DNA of 41,202 nucleotides from Bacteroidales bacterium (lineage in GTDB: Bacteria; Bacteroidota; Bacteroidia; Bacteroidales; UBA3824): assembly GCA_024413595.1 (NCBI GenBank), contig JAKSUC010000028.1, positions 1-41,202 of the forward strand, written 5' to 3'. The position numbers and the translations under genes were made by a program. Shown one piece after another: positions 23,288-32,497 of the stretch. Within the stretch, counting starts at the first letter, position 1. The number at the start of each line of letters is the position of its first letter. The notes under the pieces are model-generated. The model did not search any database. It was given only the letters and a program-made list of their open reading frames with translations, and was not told the DNA's origin.

Positions 23288-25336
23288 TTATTTTTTATCG
23301 TTTTCTTTTTTTACTAAATCATTGATTGCTCTACTAAGCATTCCAATTAATTTATTTAATTCAGCAACTTCGTTTTTGCTCTTTTCCATTTTTTTCTTGA
23401 AGTCTTCAATCATAGAGTCTGCACTTTTTGATTTTGCAAAAAATCCAAGGTTGTTTTCTGCCAAAGTTATTTTTTGCATTATGCCATCAACTTTATTTTT
23501 AAGACGTTCTTTTTCTGCACGAAGTTTTTCGTAAGCTTGATTACTATTTTTAACTGTTTCTATAAGGTTTTTAACTTTAACTTCGTTACGTTTAGCCTCA
23601 TCAATATTGAGTTTATTAAATTGTGTATCAATAGCTTTACGATAACGTTCTTGTAATTCATCTTTTTGTTTTATTGGAACAAATCCTATTGCAGACCAAC
23701 GTTTTTGAATTTCTTTTAATGCTGCAAGATTTTTTTCATCACTATCGGCAAATTGAAAATTCTCGATTTCTTCTATTATTTGGTTTTTCAATTTAAGATT
23801 TGCTTCTTGTTCTTGATCTATTCCTGAAAAATGTTGTTGTTTCTTTTCAAAAAATGCGTTACATGCTGAACGGAAACGTTGCCATATTTCTTCAGAATGT
23901 TTTCTTGCTACTGGACCTATTGTTTTCCATTTTTTCTGAAGATTGATGTATATTTCACTTGTTTTTTTCCAATCTGTACTATCTTTTAATCCTTCTGCTT
24001 GAACGCATAAATCTTCTTTTAATTGAAGATTGTTATCTTCTTCTTCTTTATTTTGAGAATAGAAATCGCGTTTTTTGTCAAAGAATTTGTCACAAGCATT
24101 TCTAAAACGTTCATAAATTTTGTTATTAAATTTTTTGGGTGCAAATCCAATCAATTTCCATATTTTTTGAAGTTCTAGGATTTCTTTTGATTTATTTTCC
24201 CATTCTTTACGAGTTGTATAATCTGGAGCAATTAAATCTTCGGCTTTTTCGCATATTAATTCTTTAGCTTTTAAATTATTTTCTTGCTCTTTCTTTATAT
24301 TCTCATAATATTCTTGATGAGATTTATTTATTTTTGTGGTTGCTTGTTTAAAACGTTCCCAAAGTTCTTCTTTATGTGCACTTAATGCTGGTCCTATTTC
24401 ACGCCATTGTTCATGTAGTTTTTGAAGTTCTTTAAACGCTTTGATAATTTTAGGTTCAAGCAATAATTCTTCTGCTTTTTCACAAAGACTGATTTTCATA
24501 TCAGTATTTTTCTTAAGATCTAAATCTCTTAATTCTTTGTTGATTTTTACAAAATCATAAAATTTTTCTACTTGATAATTGTAACTATCCCAAAGTTTTT
24601 TGGTTTCAGCTTGTGGAACGTGTCCTATTTCACTCCATTGTTTTTGAAGTGATTTAAATTCTTCAAAAGTTTGATTCATAGTTTCTTGACTATTTATCAA
24701 ATTTTCTATTTTACTAATTATCTCATATTTTTTCTTGAGATTTTCTTCTTTTTGACGTTCTTGCTGTTCGTATATTTTATCTCGTTTATCGCGATATTGA
24801 TTATATAACTGTTTTAAAATTTCTTCTGATGGGTTTACTGGTGCTTTATAGTCTTTTTCTTCGCCTCCTTCATCAATAAATTTTTGTTTATTTTCTGCTA
24901 ATTCGGCTCTTAATTTCTTGTAAAAAAATGACTTAATGCTTTCTATGTCGTTTTTGGTTTCTTGAACATTGTCATTTTGTACTAAAACTTTTAAAGCTTC
25001 TACTAATTCTTCTTTTGACAACTCTGCATAATTATTATTTATTACAGGTTGTTCTTCTGTAGATTCTGAATTTTCAGTATCTTCTTCTAATGGTTGTTCT
25101 TCACTATTTTCAACAACGCCCTCACTTTTTACTTCACTTATTATCTGCTCTAAAGATTCAGATTGTTCGTCTGAAAGTTTTTGCAGTACAATTTCTGCTG
25201 CACTAAGTTTTTGTGATTCTTCTTTTGAATCATTTTCGGGCTTAGAAACGTTTGTTTCTGAGGGATTTGGTGTAATAGATACATTATCAGGATTTTGTTC
25301 CTGATTTTCAATAGAGATGGGGTCTTGTGATTCCAT
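23288..25336 (-). CDS. DUF349 repeat protein
   Basis: The 682-residue protein has no signal or membrane segment. Residues 1-115 are acidic and low in complexity (Glu/Ser/Asn-rich). From about 200 onward lie five DUF349 repeats, each with the pattern LxxxWxxIGxxPxxxxxxLWxRFxxACxxFF, for example QKKWKTIGPVARKHSEEIWQ and IQKRWSAIGFVPIKQKDELQ. The C-terminal 110 residues form a coiled coil (EKLRAEKERLKNKVDGIMQK). DUF349 proteins are widespread in Bacteroidota and have no established function; helical repeats suggest binding of RNA, protein or cytoskeletal elements. The gene is flanked by an inverted repeat on the left and an orphan terminator-like hairpin in its leader on the right. Confidence 0.9.
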   Translation of the reverse strand: MESQDPISIENQEQNPDNVSITPNPSETNVSKPENDSKEESQKLSAAEIVLQKLSDEQSESLEQIISEVKSEGVVENSEEQPLEEDTENSESTEEQPVINNNYAELSKEELVEALKVLVQNDNVQETKNDIESIKSFFYKKLRAELAENKQKFIDEGGEEKDYKAPVNPSEEILKQLYNQYRDKRDKIYEQQERQKEENLKKKYEIISKIENLINSQETMNQTFEEFKSLQKQWSEIGHVPQAETKKLWDSYNYQVEKFYDFVKINKELRDLDLKKNTDMKISLCEKAEELLLEPKIIKAFKELQKLHEQWREIGPALSAHKEELWERFKQATTKINKSHQEYYENIKKEQENNLKAKELICEKAEDLIAPDYTTRKEWENKSKEILELQKIWKLIGFAPKKFNNKIYERFRNACDKFFDKKRDFYSQNKEEEDNNLQLKEDLCVQAEGLKDSTDWKKTSEIYINLQKKWKTIGPVARKHSEEIWQRFRSACNAFFEKKQQHFSGIDQEQEANLKLKNQIIEEIENFQFADSDEKNLAALKEIQKRWSAIGFVPIKQKDELQERYRKAIDTQFNKLNIDEAKRNEVKVKNLIETVKNSNQAYEKLRAEKERLKNKVDGIMQKITLAENNLGFFAKSKSADSMIEDFKKKMEKSKNEVAELNKLIGMLSRAINDLVKKENDKK

Positions 25337-25377
25337 TTTTTAACGGAAATTTTGTTAATACTTTATTTATTTTTATT

Positions 25378-25398
25378 GCAGTTTTTAACTGCTTTTTT
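25378..25398 (+). terminator. Orphan terminator-like hairpin in the DUF349 gene leader
   Basis: GCAGTT (25378-25383), three T, AACTGC (25387-25392), then six T on the plus strand. Its orientation is opposite to the DUF349 gene and no plus-strand gene ends here. It could stop antisense transcription or end a small plus-strand RNA, or be a chance fold. Confidence 0.35.
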
Positions 25399-25466
25399 AA
25401 AGGCGTGAAATTAGATATTTTATAATTAATTCTGAAATATTGTTGTTATTTTTTTGTTATTTTATT

Positions 25467-25502
25467 AAAAAAGCGCACCATTTTTAAATGGTACGCTTTT
25501 TA
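25467..25502 (-). terminator. Terminator of the SiaC-like gene
   Basis: AAAAAGCG and ACCATTT pair with AAATGGT and CGCTTTTT around a short loop, with one internal C/A mismatch. A T-run follows on the minus strand. It lies about 15 bases beyond the stop at 25518. Confidence 0.8.
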
Positions 25503-25517
25503 TTTTTTAATTTTCAA

Positions 25518-25901
25518 TCACTTATCTTTTTCAACTATATCAAATGGTATTTTTAATACACTTTTTAATTCCATTCCTCGATCATACATAACCTCATCAT
25601 TGGTATTGTAATACCATGTAATATGCACTCGACTTGTTTTGTCATGTATTTTTTCGGTTTCTATAAGTATTTTTACTATAATTCTTGCTGTTGATGAATT
25701 AAAGTATTCTAAATTAAATTTTATTTCTGTTTCTGGATTTGGATCTAAACAATATTCTTTAAACCATTCTTGAATTGGTGTATATAATTTATACACATCT
25801 TCTGGCAATGATCGTCCAGAAAATGATAGTTCACCTTTATCTTTATCCAAGATTATTGTTGGTGTATCTATCGATGGTTCTATATGTATTTTTTTTAACA
25901 T
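25518..25901 (-). CDS. SiaC-family (DUF1987) regulatory phosphoprotein
   Basis: The 127-residue protein matches SiaC/DUF1987: an N-terminal IEPSIDTPTIILDKDKGELSF, the GRSLPEDVYKLYTPIQEWF helix, and YFNSSTARIIVKIL (66-79) containing Ser69, Ser70 and Thr71 at the place where SiaC is phosphorylated. In Pseudomonas aeruginosa, SiaC is phosphorylated by SiaB and dephosphorylated by the PP2C-type SiaA, and in its unphosphorylated form activates the diguanylate cyclase SiaD. None of these partners is found next to it here, so it is an isolated copy. The structure resembles anti-sigma-factor antagonists (STAS-like). Its own -7 element and terminator indicate a single-gene transcript. Role in Bacteroidota is not established. 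Confidence 0.85.
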   Translation of the reverse strand: MLKKIHIEPSIDTPTIILDKDKGELSFSGRSLPEDVYKLYTPIQEWFKEYCLDPNPETEIKFNLEYFNSSTARIIVKILIETEKIHDKTSRVHITWYYNTNDEVMYDRGMELKSVLKIPFDIVEKDK

Positions 25902-25923
25902 AACTAGGTTTTATTTTCAACGT

Positions 25924-25931
25924 CAAATATA
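25924..25931 (-). promoter_or_regulatory. -7 element upstream of the SiaC-like gene
   Basis: TATATTTG on the minus strand, 22 bases before the start codon. No good -33 element is seen at 19-20 bases. Confidence 0.4.
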
Positions 25932-25964
25932 TAAAATTTTTCTTTTGAATAATATTTTTAACTA

Positions 25965-26693
25965 TTATTTTGCATCTATTTTTAATCGTTCCCAAATAAA
26001 ACGTGGTATCATTCGCCAAAAATATACTAGTATTGCATATTTCCAATCTATTATTTTTATTCTTTTCTTATGAATTATAGATTTATAGATTTTTTTTGCT
26101 ACATATTTTTTATCCATTAATAATGGATAATTTCGTTTACTATCTAACAAATCCGTTTTAACAAAACCAGGACGTATGTCGGTTATTGTTATTTTAGTAG
26201 ATATTAAACTTGATAATTGTGACAATGATTGTAAATATGTTGACTGCATTTTTTTTGACGCACTATATGCTGGAGCGGCGCCTAAACCTTTGGTTCCTGC
26301 TATGGAACTTATTGCTGCTATATGACCTCCTCCATTTTTTCTAAAATAATTAAATGCTGTATCTATACATCTAACAAATCCTTCACAATTTGTGGCTATT
26401 GTGGCTAATTCTATTTTTGAATCAAGTGCTTGATTATGATTTCCTATTCCTGCTACATGAAAATAAATATTTGTTTTTATATCTTCAGATAATATTTTTT
26501 CTAATTGAAACTCACATTCTGATGAACATATATCTAAACTATATGCTTTTACATTTTCTGGATTAATTTTTACTAGTGGTTCTAATTTTTCGACACGTCG
26601 AGCACATATTGTTGTTTTCCATCCGGATTTTATAAATAATTCTGCAACTTCATACCCAATACCTGATGATGCTCCAACTATAACAATTTTCAT
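25965..26693 (-). CDS. Short-chain dehydrogenase/reductase
   Basis: The 242-residue SDR protein has the cofactor motif GASSGIG (7-13), ARR at 31-33 (a basic residue pair there favours NADP(H)), the N102 structural Asn, Ser130 and the catalytic Tyr143-x3-Lys147 (YSASK). The classical tetrad is complete, so it should be an active NAD(P)-dependent oxidoreductase. The C-terminal part (IDWKYAILVYFWRMIPRFIW) is hydrophobic and basic, suggesting membrane association, as in several SDRs of lipid metabolism. The substrate is not known and the neighbours give no pathway hint. A terminator-like hairpin separates it from iorB. Confidence 0.9.
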   Translation of the reverse strand: MKIVIVGASSGIGYEVAELFIKSGWKTTICARRVEKLEPLVKINPENVKAYSLDICSSECEFQLEKILSEDIKTNIYFHVAGIGNHNQALDSKIELATIATNCEGFVRCIDTAFNYFRKNGGGHIAAISSIAGTKGLGAAPAYSASKKMQSTYLQSLSQLSSLISTKITITDIRPGFVKTDLLDSKRNYPLLMDKKYVAKKIYKSIIHKKRIKIIDWKYAILVYFWRMIPRFIWERLKIDAK

Positions 26694-26744
26694 GTTTTTC
26701 TTTTTTATAATTTTTTCTTTTGCAAATATCGTATTTTTATCAAT

Positions 26745-26778
26745 ATAAAAAAAGCGAACAAAATGTGTTCGCTTTTTT
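26745..26778. terminator. Terminator of the iorAB operon
   Basis: AAAAAAAGCGAACA pairs with TGTTCGCTTTTTTT with A and T runs on both sides, so it can work in both directions. It lies about 22 bases beyond the iorB stop at 26800. Confidence 0.85.
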
Positions 26779-26799
26779 TATTTATAATTTACTTTATAA

Positions 26800-27387
26800 T
26801 TAATTGCATAAATATTTTTCTGCAAAATCTCGACCTAATTTCAATGCTTCAATGTTGGTTTCAACAATTACAGTCCCTTTGTTTTTAAATATCTCACAAA
26901 CTGCATTTTCTAATGAATTAAATGAAACTTGTAAATATTTTGATGCAGCTCCTAACATAACAATATTGGCACTTTTTGGTGATTTTATCGACGTTGCCAA
27001 TCCGTTTGCATCTACCAATACGTGTTTTTTAAGTTTTTTAATTTCAGACAAAATTGTTTCTGTGTCGGGATAATTGGGTATATTAATAAAAGGTGCACTA
27101 TCGGTTACAAGCATACCATTTTCACTTAACCAGGGCAAATATCTTAATGCTTCCATTGGTTCTACAGCTAAAATAATATCTGCCTGTCCTAATGGAATTT
27201 GATCTGAAAAAATTGGTTTATCTGATAAACGAAAATGTGACTGAACAGCTCCTCCACGCTGACTCATTCCGTGTAGTTCTGATTGTTTAACATACAAATT
27301 TTCGTTCATTGCAGCAACTCCAATACATGAAGCTATCGACAATATTCCTTGTCCGCCTACTCCTGCTAATATTATATCTGTTTTCAT
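26800..27387 (-). CDS. iorB: Indolepyruvate oxidoreductase subunit beta
   Basis: The 195-residue protein is the gamma-type (POR/KOR gamma domain) subunit of 2-oxoacid:ferredoxin oxidoreductases. It starts with the motif TDIILAGVGGQGILSIA, then QSELHGMSQRGGAVQSHFRL and LGQADIILAVEPMEALRYLP, all characteristic of IorB. Together with IorA it oxidatively decarboxylates arylpyruvates from aromatic amino acids to aryl-acetyl-CoA, reducing ferredoxin. The gene lies 14 bases downstream of iorA on the same strand and ends at the 26745-26778 terminator. Confidence 0.95.
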   Translation of the reverse strand: MKTDIILAGVGGQGILSIASCIGVAAMNENLYVKQSELHGMSQRGGAVQSHFRLSDKPIFSDQIPLGQADIILAVEPMEALRYLPWLSENGMLVTDSAPFINIPNYPDTETILSEIKKLKKHVLVDANGLATSIKSPKSANIVMLGAASKYLQVSFNSLENAVCEIFKNKGTVIVETNIEALKLGRDFAEKYLCN

Positions 27388-27401
27388 TTTAATTTCCTTT
27401 T

Positions 27402-29003
27402 TTATTGAACGTTAGCCCTTTTTTTTGCAGCTTTTCTAGCTGCTGTTCTTATACATTCGCGTTGTGACAATATTACGGATACTCCTTGATATTCTATCTC
27501 TTCTTTTAATATTGAATACATTTCTTCATGACGATTTTTTAATGGTGTCATCACTCTTAAATGTTCACGTTCAACGCCTAATCCTAAACATATCTTTTCT
27601 AAGCGACTTTCACCATGTGATTTTTGACCTCCTGTCATTGCTGTGGTTGAATTATCGCTAATGATTACTGTTACTGGTGTTTTTTCTATTACACAATCAA
27701 GTAATCCAGTCATGCCTGAATGAATAAATGTTGAATCTCCAATTATTGCAACTGCATGTTCAACTCCTGAATCTGTTGCTCCTTTGGCCATGGTTATGGA
27801 AGCTCCCATATCTACGGTTGAATTTATGGATAAAAATGGAGGTAACGCTCCTAATGTATAACAACCTATATCACCAAATACTCGTCCTTTTCCAAATTCT
27901 GTCATCACTTGATTTAAAACTTCATACATATCTGCATGACTACAACCTTGACATAATGCTGGTGGACGTCCTACTACTAATTCTGGAGTTTGATATTTTT
28001 GTTTTGATTGTATTCCAAATGCTTGGTTTATTACATCTGGATTTAATTCTCCTTGACGTGGCAAAGTTCCATCTAGTTTCCCTTTGATTTCTATTGTCTG
28101 TGATATTCCTCTAAGTTTCTTTTCTACAAATGGATAACCTTCTTCTATAACCATTATTTTTTTGCATTCTTGTGCAAGTTTTTCTATTTGATTTATTGGT
28201 AGAGGATATTGTCTAATATGTAAAACAGGGTAGGGGACTTCTCCTATGAAACTCTCTTTTAAATAATTATATGCAATACCACATGCAACTATTCCAAATT
28301 CGTGATTTTTTGCATCTTCTAATGTGTTAAATTGTGATTCTTCTGAATTTTTTTCTAACACTGGTTGCATATTCAATAAATTTGCATATCTACGTTTTGC
28401 AATAGCTGGTAACAATACAAATTGGCGTTCATCTTGTGGAAATTTTATTTCATTTTGTGATTTTAATTCTTTTGTTTCAACAGTTGAACGTGAATGAGCC
28501 AATCTTGTTGTTATTCTCATCAAAACTGGCAAACCTGTTTTTTCTGATATTTCAAATGCTTGATAAGCCATATTATAAGCTTCTTGTTGTGTAGATGGTT
28601 CCAATATAGTTATCATTGAAAAATCACCATAATAACGGCTATCTTGCTCATTTTGAGATGAGTGCATTGATGGATCATCAGCTGCTACTACAACTAAACC
28701 GCCATTAATACCAGTTATAGAGCTATTTACAAATGCGTCTGCACAAACATTCATTCCTACATGCTTCATACAAACCATTGCTCGTTTTCCTGCATAACTC
28801 ATTCCTAAGGCTGCTTCCATCGCTGTTTTTTCGTTAGCTGACCATACGCGATGTAATTTTCTTTCTATTGCAATAGGATTTGACTCAATATATTCTGTTA
28901 TTTCTGTTGATGGTGTACCAGGATAAGCATAAACTCCCGACAATCCACCGTCTATTGCACCTTGGGCTATTGCTTCTACGCCCAACAACAATTTTTTTTG
29001 CAT
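27402..29003 (-). CDS. iorA: Indolepyruvate oxidoreductase subunit alpha, ferredoxin-domain-less form
   Basis: The 533-residue protein holds the pyrimidine-binding domain first (GLSGVYAYPGTPSTEITEYI) and the thiamine-diphosphate domain later (GRPPALCQGCSHADMYEVLN, then GDSTFIHSGMTGLLDCVIEK followed by ISDNSTTAMTGGQ, the GDS...N metal motif). Archaeal IorA proteins extend to over 600 residues with a C-terminal two-[4Fe-4S] ferredoxin domain. This one stops at SQRECIRTAARKAAKKRANV, without the CxxCxxC clusters. I believe the short form is usual in Bacteroidota, so it is a lineage trait and not a truncation, but then electron transfer must use the few remaining cysteines or another protein. It is the first gene of the iorAB operon. 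Confidence 0.93.
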   Translation of the reverse strand: MQKKLLLGVEAIAQGAIDGGLSGVYAYPGTPSTEITEYIESNPIAIERKLHRVWSANEKTAMEAALGMSYAGKRAMVCMKHVGMNVCADAFVNSSITGINGGLVVVAADDPSMHSSQNEQDSRYYGDFSMITILEPSTQQEAYNMAYQAFEISEKTGLPVLMRITTRLAHSRSTVETKELKSQNEIKFPQDERQFVLLPAIAKRRYANLLNMQPVLEKNSEESQFNTLEDAKNHEFGIVACGIAYNYLKESFIGEVPYPVLHIRQYPLPINQIEKLAQECKKIMVIEEGYPFVEKKLRGISQTIEIKGKLDGTLPRQGELNPDVINQAFGIQSKQKYQTPELVVGRPPALCQGCSHADMYEVLNQVMTEFGKGRVFGDIGCYTLGALPPFLSINSTVDMGASITMAKGATDSGVEHAVAIIGDSTFIHSGMTGLLDCVIEKTPVTVIISDNSTTAMTGGQKSHGESRLEKICLGLGVEREHLRVMTPLKNRHEEMYSILKEEIEYQGVSVILSQRECIRTAARKAAKKRANVQ

Positions 29004-29037
29004 AAGTTTTAGTTTTTATGTGTTTTTTTCTCTGCTA

Positions 29038-29045
29038 CAAAATTA
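29038..29045 (-). promoter_or_regulatory. -7 element of the iorAB promoter
   Basis: TAATTTTG on the minus strand matches TAnnTTTG, 34 bases upstream of the iorA ATG. No convincing -33 element is visible in the A-rich sequence upstream. Confidence 0.4.
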
Positions 29046-29147
29046 CAAAACTTACATAAAAAAAAAATTCCATAAAAACAATTTTAATTATCGTTCTTAT
29101 AGAATTTTTGATTAAATTTTATAAATTATTGATTTTTAACTATTTAC

Positions 29148-32100
29148 TCAATCAACAAACTTTTTCTTTTTAAATGAAATTCGTCCTACGTAATTTAATA
29201 TTTTTTTCAACACTTCGCCTCGTAAAGTTATATAAAAAAATATATTTATTATCCACATTATCATTATATTAAATACAAATGTATCAATTTCTAAATTTCC
29301 TACTCGTTTTACTGGTGCATAAAAATGAGCTCTTCCATTTCTAAATCGAGGTATTTGATATGCTGGATCTTTTTGTTGTACTAATCTACCATCTGATTCT
29401 AATACTTTTTCTAATTCGTTTTTGTTTAATACATATTCTTCAAGTTTTTTGTTATGATATTTTTCTTGAAGTTCATATATTTTTTCTCTACCACCATATT
29501 TCTCAACCATTTCTGCAAATATTTTATCTCGCATTATATTAGCATTATATTGATTATCTTCACATTCTGATTTAACTTTGTCCAAAAAAATGTTTAAATA
29601 ATATGCAACATTATCATTAAACTTTTCTACACTTATATCATTTATTTTATCAAATTTTTCACCTGACATTGTTGTCATTTCAGAAACCATTGTATAAACA
29701 ATATTTATTTTATCTTTTAATTTTTGTGGTTCTTCTCCCATTTTTAAAGATTTTTTTATTGAATTTATACGACCTTCCAAATTTGGTATCAAAAATATCG
29801 ACATATAATTGTTTCTAGATATTTCTTGTTCAACTTTATAAAAGTTTTTAAAATATTCATTATCTCTAAATTGCGACAATGCCAAAGCTTCAAAAGCCCA
29901 ACGTGTTGGCATTGCGTCGCCTACCATTGGTACATATTCTGAAGAGGCTACACATTTGTGCATTTTACCAAAATTTACTAATACTCCACTAAATAATAAT
30001 TGTGGTACAATTATAAAAGGTATAGTTATATAAATATTCACTACACTTTTTAATCCCGATGAGATATTTAATCCTATCATATTGGCTAAAGCTGATACTG
30101 AAAACAATATTATCCAATATTGAAAGTTTAAGCCTTTTATTTCTAATACAAAATTTCCTACCAATGCAAATGATAATGTTTGAATTGCTGATATTCCAAA
30201 TAATACTGCAACTTTTGAATTTATATAACTAGACCAACTCAAATTTAAAAAACGTTCTCGTTTTAATATCTTCAAATCTCGTATTATCTCTTCGGCACTT
30301 ACTGTCAATCCTATAAACATTGCACATATAACACATATAAATATATATGCTGGTATATTTTCATTATTGGCAAATATATAAGTTCCTGGTTCATTTGTTG
30401 TTCCACTAAAATATTTAACAAAAAAAGCTAATAAAAATGCCAACAATGGTGATTCTAACAGATTTATTAATAAATATTGACGATCTGCCAATTTTGACAA
30501 TATATTTCTTTGTACAAATATTTTAAATTGAGAAAACAATCCTGGTACATGAAAATCACTATCTGGCAATTGGGTTTGCTTATTCAACATATTATTCCCT
30601 CGTTCTTCAACTTTTGGGGCTATATTTTCATTATACAATCCATACCACTCTTTAGGTGATATTTTTCTATTTCGTGTTAATTTTCCATATTCATTAACAC
30701 ACTTTGCTTCAAGCATTTCCAATACTTGCTCTGGATTTACATTTCCACAAACAGGACATTCACTTTCATTTGCTGATACATTATTACAAGCCTTTTTAAA
30801 ATACATTATTGCATCAAGTGGATTTCCATAATATGCAGGATATCCTCCACGATCCATCACTAATATTTTATCAAACATTTTAAAAATGTCTGAACTAGGT
30901 TGATGAATATTTACTATAACTAGTTTTCCCTTAATGGTTTGTTCTTTTAAAAGAGTCATAACCATTTCAGAATCTGCTGACGACAATCCTGAAGTAGGTT
31001 CATCTACTATCAAAACTGATGGCTCTCTTATTAATTCTAATGCAATATTAAGTCGTTTTCGTTGACCTCCACTTATAAATTTATTTAAAGGATCTCCAAC
31101 TTTTAAATCTTTAATTTCAAGCAAATCCATCTCTAATAGGATCTTATTCACTGTTTTAACTATCATATTTTCTGGATAATGACTAAAACACAATTTCGCA
31201 TTAAAATATAAATTTTGAAAAACAGTAAGTTCCTCCATAAGTAAATCATCTTGAGGAACATAACCTATTACACCTTTAAGATAATCATGACCCGCTGTAA
31301 AATCATATCCATTTATAGTAATTTTTCCTCCTTTTAATGGATAATTTCCTATTAATAAATTCAATAATGTTGATTTACCAACACCACTTCCTCCCATTAT
31401 ACCTATTAAATTTCCAGACTCTTCATAAAATGAAAATTTATGAATTCCGTTATCACTATTTGCATAATGAAATTCTATATCTTTGGCTCTAAATACTATT
31501 TTTGCACTTTGCTCAGATTGAATAAATTTTCCTACAACATCACTATAATATATAGGATTTATTTTAGGACTTTTTACAACAGCCCCATTGCCAAATAAAT
31601 ATGTACGTCCCGAAACTATTGGTGAACTATTTAAATACAAATCATCCTCTCCTTTATATTTTAGAAAAGTTAAATTTGTACTTTTTATCCTAAAAATATT
31701 TAAATGTCCTCGTAAATTTTTTTCATAAACTTTTTTTGCAGAATCATAATTCTCAGTAAATCTTTCTTGTGAACTATAAATCATCAATTGTGTTTTATCC
31801 TCTATTTTTTCAACAGAAAATAACACAAAAGATTTTAAATCATTATATTCTTGAATTGGAATATTAAATGTGTCGGCAACTGTATCAATAAAATCAAGTT
31901 CTTTATCTGTAACAGAACTACTAACAAATTCCAACAAACGAATAACAACAATTATCTTATCATATTGCTGTAATGCTTCATTTATTTCATTACAAATTTT
32001 TAATACTTTAACCGAATTTCGAGAATTCCTTTTCGATTGTGTAGCATCTGTATGTTTTCTAACACTACCACTTTGTTCTTCTAAATACTTATCAAACAAC

Positions 32101-32249
32101 GCAAGATAAGAATCTACAAGGGGCTGACTAAGTTGTAATTTTAAATAAGACTCAACAATTTTTCGAGCATCTGCCGACACTCCTTCACTATTTACCGTTG
32201 CAACAATAGCAAACATCTGCATTAGAGCCTTAAGAATTGATTCGTTCAT
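29148..32249 (-). CDS. Large ABCG-like ABC transporter with N-terminal TerB-like region
   Basis: The 1033-residue protein fuses several parts. Residues 1-145 are helical with an acidic TerB-like look. About 180-255 is a beta-rich segment. The ATP-binding cassette follows: Walker A GGSGVGKST (286-294), signature SGGQRKR (393-399), Walker B LIVDEPTSGL (413-422) and switch His449 in NIHQPSS. A small zinc-ribbon-like CPVCG (498-502) comes next. The membrane part (about 610-800, six helices, ABC2 type) follows and a last TM lies near the C-terminus (FNIMIMWIINIFFYITL), with a long soluble insert between. The nucleotide-binding-before-membrane order is that of ABCG half-transporters. Such proteins occur in many Bacteroidota; substrate and direction are unknown, but ABCG types export. 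It is a single gene with no partner nearby. Confidence 0.88.
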   Translation of the reverse strand: MNESILKALMQMFAIVATVNSEGVSADARKIVESYLKLQLSQPLVDSYLALFDKYLEEQSGSVRKHTDATQSKRNSRNSVKVLKICNEINEALQQYDKIIVVIRLLEFVSSSVTDKELDFIDTVADTFNIPIQEYNDLKSFVLFSVEKIEDKTQLMIYSSQERFTENYDSAKKVYEKNLRGHLNIFRIKSTNLTFLKYKGEDDLYLNSSPIVSGRTYLFGNGAVVKSPKINPIYYSDVVGKFIQSEQSAKIVFRAKDIEFHYANSDNGIHKFSFYEESGNLIGIMGGSGVGKSTLLNLLIGNYPLKGGKITINGYDFTAGHDYLKGVIGYVPQDDLLMEELTVFQNLYFNAKLCFSHYPENMIVKTVNKILLEMDLLEIKDLKVGDPLNKFISGGQRKRLNIALELIREPSVLIVDEPTSGLSSADSEMVMTLLKEQTIKGKLVIVNIHQPSSDIFKMFDKILVMDRGGYPAYYGNPLDAIMYFKKACNNVSANESECPVCGNVNPEQVLEMLEAKCVNEYGKLTRNRKISPKEWYGLYNENIAPKVEERGNNMLNKQTQLPDSDFHVPGLFSQFKIFVQRNILSKLADRQYLLINLLESPLLAFLLAFFVKYFSGTTNEPGTYIFANNENIPAYIFICVICAMFIGLTVSAEEIIRDLKILKRERFLNLSWSSYINSKVAVLFGISAIQTLSFALVGNFVLEIKGLNFQYWIILFSVSALANMIGLNISSGLKSVVNIYITIPFIIVPQLLFSGVLVNFGKMHKCVASSEYVPMVGDAMPTRWAFEALALSQFRDNEYFKNFYKVEQEISRNNYMSIFLIPNLEGRINSIKKSLKMGEEPQKLKDKINIVYTMVSEMTTMSGEKFDKINDISVEKFNDNVAYYLNIFLDKVKSECEDNQYNANIMRDKIFAEMVEKYGGREKIYELQEKYHNKKLEEYVLNKNELEKVLESDGRLVQQKDPAYQIPRFRNGRAHFYAPVKRVGNLEIDTFVFNIMIMWIINIFFYITLRGEVLKKILNYVGRISFKKKKFVD

Positions 32250-32276
32250 ATAATTTTGTTATTGAAATCCTAGCAT

Positions 32277-32284
32277 CAAAATTA
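32277..32284 (-). promoter_or_regulatory. Possible -7 element of the ABC transporter gene
   Basis: TAATTTTG on the minus strand lies 27 bases before the ATG at 32249. The nearest TTTG upstream is 24 bases away, too far, so the call is weak. Confidence 0.3.
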
Positions 32285-32433
32285 AATCTTACACCTTATT
32301 ATTATACGCAAAATTTAATCCTTTTTTTATTTATACAAAAGTTTTTAAAATAAGTTACAAAACTAAAAAAATACAAATATATTTCAAATATTCATTAGTG
32401 TTTTTCGCATTTTAGAAAAAACATTAAGATAAA

Positions 32434-32465
32434 TTTTGTTCTAATTATTTTTTAGAGTAAATTTG
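32434..32465 (+). promoter_or_regulatory. Promoter of sucD
   Basis: TTTTG (32434-32438), exactly 19 bases, then TAAATTTG (32458-32465), a full match to the Bacteroidota pattern. The sucD start codon lies 32 bases further on. Confidence 0.7.
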
Positions 32466-32497
32466 AGGCGTAAAATTAAATCATATTACATTTTAAA

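Noticed and set aside
25843..26046. Separate 67-residue gene overlapping the SiaC-like and SDR genes
   Set aside because: It lies across the start of one gene and the end of another in a different frame and shows no domain or start signal.
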